Positions 5,225 to 9,502 of a stretch of DNA of 9,502 nucleotides are shown one piece after another (positions within the stretch are counted from its first letter, which is position 1; each line of letters opens with the position of its first letter). The notes under the pieces are model-generated. The model was not told the DNA's origin and made no database searches. It was given only the letters and a program-made list of their open reading frames with translations. Made by a program: the position numbers and the translations under genes. The stretch is from Hydrogenophaga sp. (GTDB taxonomy: Bacteria > Pseudomonadota > Gammaproteobacteria > Burkholderiales > Burkholderiaceae_C). The stretch covers positions 1-9,502 of the forward strand of contig JAABRN010000462.1 of the NCBI GenBank assembly GCA_011390855.1, in the 5' to 3' direction.

Positions 5225-7651
5225 ATGTTGGTCAAATCCCCTTTGTTGTCACAGTGCCTGAAAGAGGCATTGCAGCAATCCCCTGACCTGATCGGGCGGT
5301 GCCTCGACGACGCCGTGACTTCTCTCAAAGCCCTGGCCGGGCAGGGGCGCGAAGTGGTGGTGCACGATGCGTCGTCCAAGGTCTGGTGGGCCTTGCTTCA
5401 GAACAAGGCCGACTGGTGTCATGCCTACGCCCACCTGTTGCGCGAAGCGTTTAGCGCTGGTCAGCATGGCAGCCAGGGACCCGACAAGGCACTGCACCTG
5501 CACGCATCCAGACACGAGCTGGCTCTTGAAGATGAACAGGCTGTCAACGAATGGCTCGATGCCGCGCGACTGCTCCAGGAACTGCAGACCTCGGTCGAAC
5601 AAGACCTGGCGGCCCTCGATGCCCGCCTGAGCTCACTCGGTGGGCAGGGCGCCGTGCATGTCGAGAACACGCCCTTGCGGCCTTCTGTTTTCGTGGGTGT
5701 GCTGCGGGATCTGATGGCGTCGGTTGAATCCAGCCCAGGGGTCCGCACGATCTGGTTGCGGCACCTCTCGCCCACGTTGGGCCACGAGTTGCGGCGTCTG
5801 TACCAACACCTGGCACTCATGCTCCAGCGTGCCACGCAGGACCAGGTGAGCTATCGCGTGCGGCTGGTGGAAGCGCCCCAGCCCGTGCCGCCACCGCGCC
5901 GCGACCTGCTCGGTGACGAATCTGGCCTGGAAGGCCGTGGCGGTGTTTTTTCCGTTTCGGCGAAACCGGCGCGCCTTGTTTTGCCCACCATGGCTGCACT
6001 GGCCCGCGCCAAGTCAGAGGTGAGTCAGGCGATCCTTCTGGCGTTTCTGCATCATGGCGGGGTGCCTTTTGCGCGGGCGCTGACAGACGACTATTTTGAT
6101 AAGGTCAGGCAGGCGCTGGTGCAGCTTGACGAACACGCGGCCCTGCCAGTGCTCAGCGAAGTGGTGGACCATGCGCAGCTTGACCAGGCCCTGCCAGCGG
6201 TCGACCGCACGGTGCGCCAGGTTGACATCGATTCCCGCCTCAGCGCCACCGACTGGGGCTTGTTTGCCGATCCACGCGAGCGCGCCCGTGTGGTGTTGGC
6301 GCTCAAGCTCAGGGCCGAGCGCGTGGCGCAAGCCATGGGCATCGACGTGGTTCGCCGTCTGGTGAATCAGGTGGCGCGTGATCCCCTGCTGCTGGCGCCC
6401 GTGCGTGAAGCCATGGTGGGCGTTGAGCCCGCTCTGTTGAGGCTGGCGCTGGTGCACCCGCGGTTCTTCAGCGAAGCCGACCACCCGGCGCGCCGTCTGG
6501 TGGAGAGCGTGGCCCAGCGCTCCTTCAAATACAACGACGAGTTTTCGGCAGATTTCGGTGATTTCATGCAGCCGGTGCGCCTGGCTTTCAACCTGCTCAA
6601 TGATTCGGCGGCCGAAGACCCGAAGGTGTTTGCCGACGTGCTGACTGCCATGCGCGAACTCTGGGACACCCAGGACCAGCGGGAAAAGGTGCTCAAGGAT
6701 CAGCGCCTGCGCGCCATGCGCTTTGCCGATGAGCGCCAGGCCTTGGCCGACCACTTCACCCGCGAGCTGGGTCAACAGGCCGACCTGGAGGGCGTTCCCG
6801 GCTTCATTGTGGATTTCCTGAGCCGGATCTGGTCACTGGTGATCGCTTCGGCCCGCCTGACCCATCCCAATGGTGGAGATGACCCGGGTGGCTACCGGGC
6901 TGCGGTGGACCAGCTGATCTGGAGCGGGCGCAAAGAAGTCGTCATGCGCCGCCCGGTCCAGCTTTTCGAGATCCTGCCTGAGCTGATCCAGACCCTGCAC
7001 AAAGGGCTCGACATGTTGGGCATGAGCAAAGAAGAAACCAAGCCGTTTTTTGACGCGCTCATGCGCCTGCATGAGCCTGTGCTGGGCGCGCGACGCGCAC
7101 GGGTTCGGCATGATGGAACGATCTCGTCTCCTACCCCGCTTGAAGGCTCCTCGATGTCGATGGAGCTCGACGAAACGCTCCCTCCCACGTCGGAGCAATT
7201 GCGGCTGCGCGAAGCCGAGGAACCCTGGCTGGACCGTCGGGAGCTCCATGCGGCCGGGTTTGAAGAGGCCCCCGCAACCGACTTTGGCGAACTGTCTGAT
7301 TTTCCATCGGACGAGGCGGGCGATGACGACTCACCGCCAATGGGTGCACCCATGTCGGATCAGGACGCCGAGGCGGTCCTGGCCCAGTTGCGCGTGGGAG
7401 ACTGGATCGACCTGTGTTCACATGGCGAGTGGTTGCGCGCGCAGATGATCTGGGCCAGCGCAAGAGGCACCTTGTTCATGTTCACCAGCACCGGTGGGCG
7501 CGCGCATTCCATGAGCAGGCGCAGCTGCATCAAGCTGGTCAGACGCCGCTGGTTGCGCCCGGTGGACACCCATGCGGTGGTGCAAACGGCGATCCAGGCC
7601 ATCGCCGGCGGTACCGGTGACAACAGCGGAAATCCGAGCTCAGGTCACTGA
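5225..7651 (+). CDS. DUF1631 family protein, second of a tandem pair
   Basis: An 808-residue paralogue of the upstream protein, collinear along its whole length; probably cytoplasmic and of unknown activity. The N-terminus (LLSQCLKEAL, then VWWALLQNKADW near 50-60) aligns with the neighbour's start, supporting the ATG at 5225, though no Shine-Dalgarno is seen. Residues about 215-330 differ strongly from the paralogue. The core at 373-440 retains VNQVA, LLLAPVREAM, FFSEADHPARRL and SFKYNDEF. EETKPFFDALMRLHEPVLG begins at 603 and PLEGSSMSMELDETLP at 638. The C-terminal beta-rich domain (about 716-790) keeps GDWIDL, EWLRAQMIWAS, GTLFMF and TSTGGRAHSM. It has G734 where the paralogue has R746, so the RxxxR pattern is absent here. 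Full length and intact frame argue for a functional gene rather than a decaying copy. Its stop lies 35 bp before the next start. Confidence 0.9.
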   Translation: MLVKSPLLSQCLKEALQQSPDLIGRCLDDAVTSLKALAGQGREVVVHDASSKVWWALLQNKADWCHAYAHLLREAFSAGQHGSQGPDKALHLHASRHELALEDEQAVNEWLDAARLLQELQTSVEQDLAALDARLSSLGGQGAVHVENTPLRPSVFVGVLRDLMASVESSPGVRTIWLRHLSPTLGHELRRLYQHLALMLQRATQDQVSYRVRLVEAPQPVPPPRRDLLGDESGLEGRGGVFSVSAKPARLVLPTMAALARAKSEVSQAILLAFLHHGGVPFARALTDDYFDKVRQALVQLDEHAALPVLSEVVDHAQLDQALPAVDRTVRQVDIDSRLSATDWGLFADPRERARVVLALKLRAERVAQAMGIDVVRRLVNQVARDPLLLAPVREAMVGVEPALLRLALVHPRFFSEADHPARRLVESVAQRSFKYNDEFSADFGDFMQPVRLAFNLLNDSAAEDPKVFADVLTAMRELWDTQDQREKVLKDQRLRAMRFADERQALADHFTRELGQQADLEGVPGFIVDFLSRIWSLVIASARLTHPNGGDDPGGYRAAVDQLIWSGRKEVVMRRPVQLFEILPELIQTLHKGLDMLGMSKEETKPFFDALMRLHEPVLGARRARVRHDGTISSPTPLEGSSMSMELDETLPPTSEQLRLREAEEPWLDRRELHAAGFEEAPATDFGELSDFPSDEAGDDDSPPMGAPMSDQDAEAVLAQLRVGDWIDLCSHGEWLRAQMIWASARGTLFMFTSTGGRAHSMSRRSCIKLVRRRWLRPVDTHAVVQTAIQAIAGGTGDNSGNPSSGH

Positions 7652-7673
7652 CGGACGACCCCGTGCATGCGGG

Positions 7674-7679
7674 CACAAT
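7674..7679 (+). promoter_or_regulatory. candidate -10 element, possibly for a leaderless mRNA
   Basis: CACAAT ends 7 nt before the ATG at 7687, so transcription beginning at the normal distance would start at or next to the initiation codon. No Shine-Dalgarno is present, and no good -35 is found at normal spacing (CTGACG at 7648-7653 is 20 bp away). The hexamer lies in the 35-bp gap after the second DUF1631 gene. Co-transcription from upstream is also possible. Confidence 0.3.
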
Positions 7680-7686
7680 TGGCAGC

Positions 7687-9375
7687 ATGACTACCCAACT
7701 TGCTGGCCACCTTCTCGTTGATTGCCTCATTGCCCAGGGCGTGACCCACGCCTTTGGCGTGCCGGGCGAAAGCTATCTTGCCGTGCTCGATGGCTTCCAT
7801 GCCCGTGCTGAGCGCATCCGTTTCATCACCAACCGGCAGGAGGGCGGGGCCGCCTTCATGGCAGAAGCCCAGGGCAAGCTCACTGGCCGCCCCGGGGTGT
7901 GTTTTGTCACCCGCGGCCCTGGCGCCACCAACGCATCCATCGGCGTGCACACCGCGTTTCAAGACTCCACACCCATGGTGCTTTTCGTTGGCGACGTGGC
8001 CAGCGACGCGCGAGACCGCGAAGCTTTTCAGGAAGTCGACTACAGCGCCTTTTTTGGCCCCAGCACCAAGGGCATGGCCAAGCGGGTGGAGCGCATCGAC
8101 GACGCCCGACGCATTCCCGAGTACGTGGCCCGCGCTTTTGCCACCGCCATGAACGGCCGGCCCGGACCGGTGGTGCTGGTGCTGCCGGAAGACATGCTCA
8201 CGCAGACGGTCGAAGCCGTCCCCCTGCCTCGGGTAGAGGCGGTGCAGGCCTGGAGCGACCCGGGTTCGCTGCGTGAATTGCGCGCGTTGCTGATGCAGGC
8301 CCAACGACCCCTGGTGATCGCCGGCGGTGGCGGCTGGACGCCCCAGGCAGCCGCAGCCCTGCAGCGTTTTGCAGAAAACTGGCAGCTGCCCGTGGCCAAT
8401 GCCTTCCGGTTTCAGGACACCTTCGACAATCACCACCCGCTCTACGCAGGCGACGTGGGCCTGGGCATCAACCCCGCGCTCGCCGCCCGCGTGCGCAACA
8501 GCGATTTGCTGATTGCGCTCGGCCCTCGGCTGGGTGAATCCACCACGGGCGGCTACACGCTCATTCAGGCGCCCTTGGCCCATCAGAAGCTGGTGCACAT
8601 CCATTCCAGCGCCGAAGAGCTGAACCGCGTGTACCAGGCCACGCTGGCCATTTGCGCCAGCATGAACGCCGCCGCGCGCAGCCTCGAAGTGCTGTCTGCA
8701 CCGCCCTCTGTGCCCTGGGCAGACTGGGCCAATGCCTGTCACGCCGACTACCTGGCCAATATCGACCCCGCCAATGGCGGCATCACATTGCCCGGCACCA
8801 TCGACATGCCGGCCATCATGCACACCCTGCAGCAACACCTGCCAGCCGATGCGGTTCTCACCAACGGCGCAGGCAATTTCGCCAGCTGGCTGCACCGGTT
8901 CTATCGGTATCACGGCCTGGCCAAAGGCCACAAGACCCAGCTCGCGCCCACGAACGGCGCCATGGGGTACGGCGTGCCCGCCGGTGTGGCGGCGTCCATT
9001 CTCACCGGCCGCACGGCATTCACCATTGCCGGTGACGGCGACTTCCTCATGAACGGTCAGGAACTGTCCACGGCGGTCATGCATGGCGCCAAAAGCATCG
9101 TGCTGCTGCTCAACAACGGCAGCTTTGGGACCATCCGCATGCACCAGGAGCGCGAATACCCCGCCCGCACCAGCGGTTCTGACCTGCACAACCCCGACTT
9201 CTGCGCACTCGCCACCGCCTATGGCTACCGCGCCGAACGCATCACCCACACCAGCGAGTTCGAACCGGCCTTGTTGCGCGCGCTGCAAGGGCAGGGCGGG
9301 GCGCTGATCGAGGTGATGCTCGACCTGGAAGTCATCACCACCCGAGCTACACTCAGCGCAATCAGGAAGGCCTGA
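7687..9375 (+). CDS. thiamine-diphosphate-dependent enzyme, acetolactate synthase large-subunit-like
   Basis: A 562-residue soluble enzyme of the ThDP decarboxylase/acetolactate synthase type. The PYR domain (about 1-170) holds NRQEGGAAFMAEA with the expected catalytic glutamate at E52 and RGPGATNASIGVHTAF at 76-91. The middle domain (about 190-325) contains IAGGGGW and LGPRLGEST. The PP domain (about 370-540) has AMGYGVPAG and the ThDP/Mg motif GDGDFLMNGQELSTA from 449, closing at N476-N477. These match acetolactate synthase closely, but a regulatory small subunit, which biosynthetic synthases normally have next door, is not seen in the window, so the substrate is uncertain (a 2-oxoacid decarboxylase or carboligase is likely). 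A GTG at 7663 would add eight residues. The ATG at 7687 is preferred because the family begins just before the PYR domain. Confidence 0.92.
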   Translation: MTTQLAGHLLVDCLIAQGVTHAFGVPGESYLAVLDGFHARAERIRFITNRQEGGAAFMAEAQGKLTGRPGVCFVTRGPGATNASIGVHTAFQDSTPMVLFVGDVASDARDREAFQEVDYSAFFGPSTKGMAKRVERIDDARRIPEYVARAFATAMNGRPGPVVLVLPEDMLTQTVEAVPLPRVEAVQAWSDPGSLRELRALLMQAQRPLVIAGGGGWTPQAAAALQRFAENWQLPVANAFRFQDTFDNHHPLYAGDVGLGINPALAARVRNSDLLIALGPRLGESTTGGYTLIQAPLAHQKLVHIHSSAEELNRVYQATLAICASMNAAARSLEVLSAPPSVPWADWANACHADYLANIDPANGGITLPGTIDMPAIMHTLQQHLPADAVLTNGAGNFASWLHRFYRYHGLAKGHKTQLAPTNGAMGYGVPAGVAASILTGRTAFTIAGDGDFLMNGQELSTAVMHGAKSIVLLLNNGSFGTIRMHQEREYPARTSGSDLHNPDFCALATAYGYRAERITHTSEFEPALLRALQGQGGALIEVMLDLEVITTRATLSAIRKA

Positions 9376-9445
9376 CCCGTGACGTTGCTCGAAGGGGCCT
9401 GAGCAAAAGCGCCAGTCCGTAGCGCACGAGGATGCCCTAAATCCA

Positions 9446-9490
9446 GGGGCACCGAAGGTCCGGCTCCGCCGGCCCAAGGGTGCCGTCCCC
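9446..9490. repeat. two-tier GC-rich hairpin downstream of the ThDP enzyme gene
   Basis: The outer arms GGCACC (9448-9453) and GGTGCC (9479-9484) pair perfectly. Inside, GGTCCGGC (9457-9464, with T9459 bulged) pairs with GCCGGCC (9468-9474) around a TCC loop. GGGG (9446-9449) and CCCC (9487-9490) flank it. It lies 70 nt past the stop at 9375. It could end transcription, but C-rich rather than T-rich sequence follows. It resembles GC-rich intergenic elements I recall from Comamonadaceae. Nothing codes convincingly between 9376 and 9502. Confidence 0.6.
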
Positions 9491-9502
9491 CCTCCAAGCA
9501 CC

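Noticed and set aside
7663..7686. GTG start for the ThDP enzyme
   Set aside because: It adds eight residues before the usual family start and has no better ribosome-binding site.
7645..9501. 618-codon open frame on the minus strand opposite the ThDP enzyme gene
   Set aside because: It is antisense to a gene with clear catalytic motifs, its translation shows no recognisable domain, and long antisense frames are usual in GC-rich DNA.

Overview
The window reads as chromosomal DNA of a high-GC betaproteobacterium, most likely Burkholderiales and probably Comamonadaceae (Hydrogenophaga/Acidovorax-like). The evidence is the GC-rich codon use, the style of the predicted proteins, and GC-rich palindromic intergenic elements at both ends that resemble ones I recall from that family. 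The genus is an inference, not a proven call. I see no insertion sequence, phage gene, CRISPR array, rRNA or tRNA.

Layout: (1) 1-199 is non-coding and carries a two-copy GC-rich palindromic repeat. (2) 200-1063 (minus) encodes an AraC-family regulator with an N-terminal cupin-like sensor domain. (3) 1064-1139 is a short divergent promoter region with two small inverted repeats. (4) 1140-2393 (plus) encodes a major facilitator superfamily (MFS) transporter, the obvious candidate target of the regulator. (5) 2571-5027 and 5225-7651 (both plus) are two tandem paralogous genes for large DUF1631-type proteins (818 and 808 aa) of unknown biochemical function. Each has its own promoter-like TATAA element in a partly conserved leader. 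(6) 7687-9375 (plus) encodes an acetolactate-synthase-like thiamine-diphosphate (ThDP) enzyme without a visible small subunit. (7) 9376-9502 is non-coding and contains a strong two-tier hairpin.

Functionally, the regulator and transporter form a likely self-contained export or uptake unit of the AraC-MFS divergent type. The DUF1631 pair is the least understood part. The two proteins share a strongly conserved central core, a conserved serine/acid-rich linker and a C-terminal small beta-rich domain that vaguely resembles PilZ, while the stretch between N-terminal region and core has diverged. The ThDP enzyme probably belongs to a different process and is only a neighbour. No gene has a convincing Shine-Dalgarno sequence, and three starts (1063 minus, 1140 and 7687) sit about 6-10 nt from -10-like hexamers, so leaderless or near-leaderless mRNAs are plausible.
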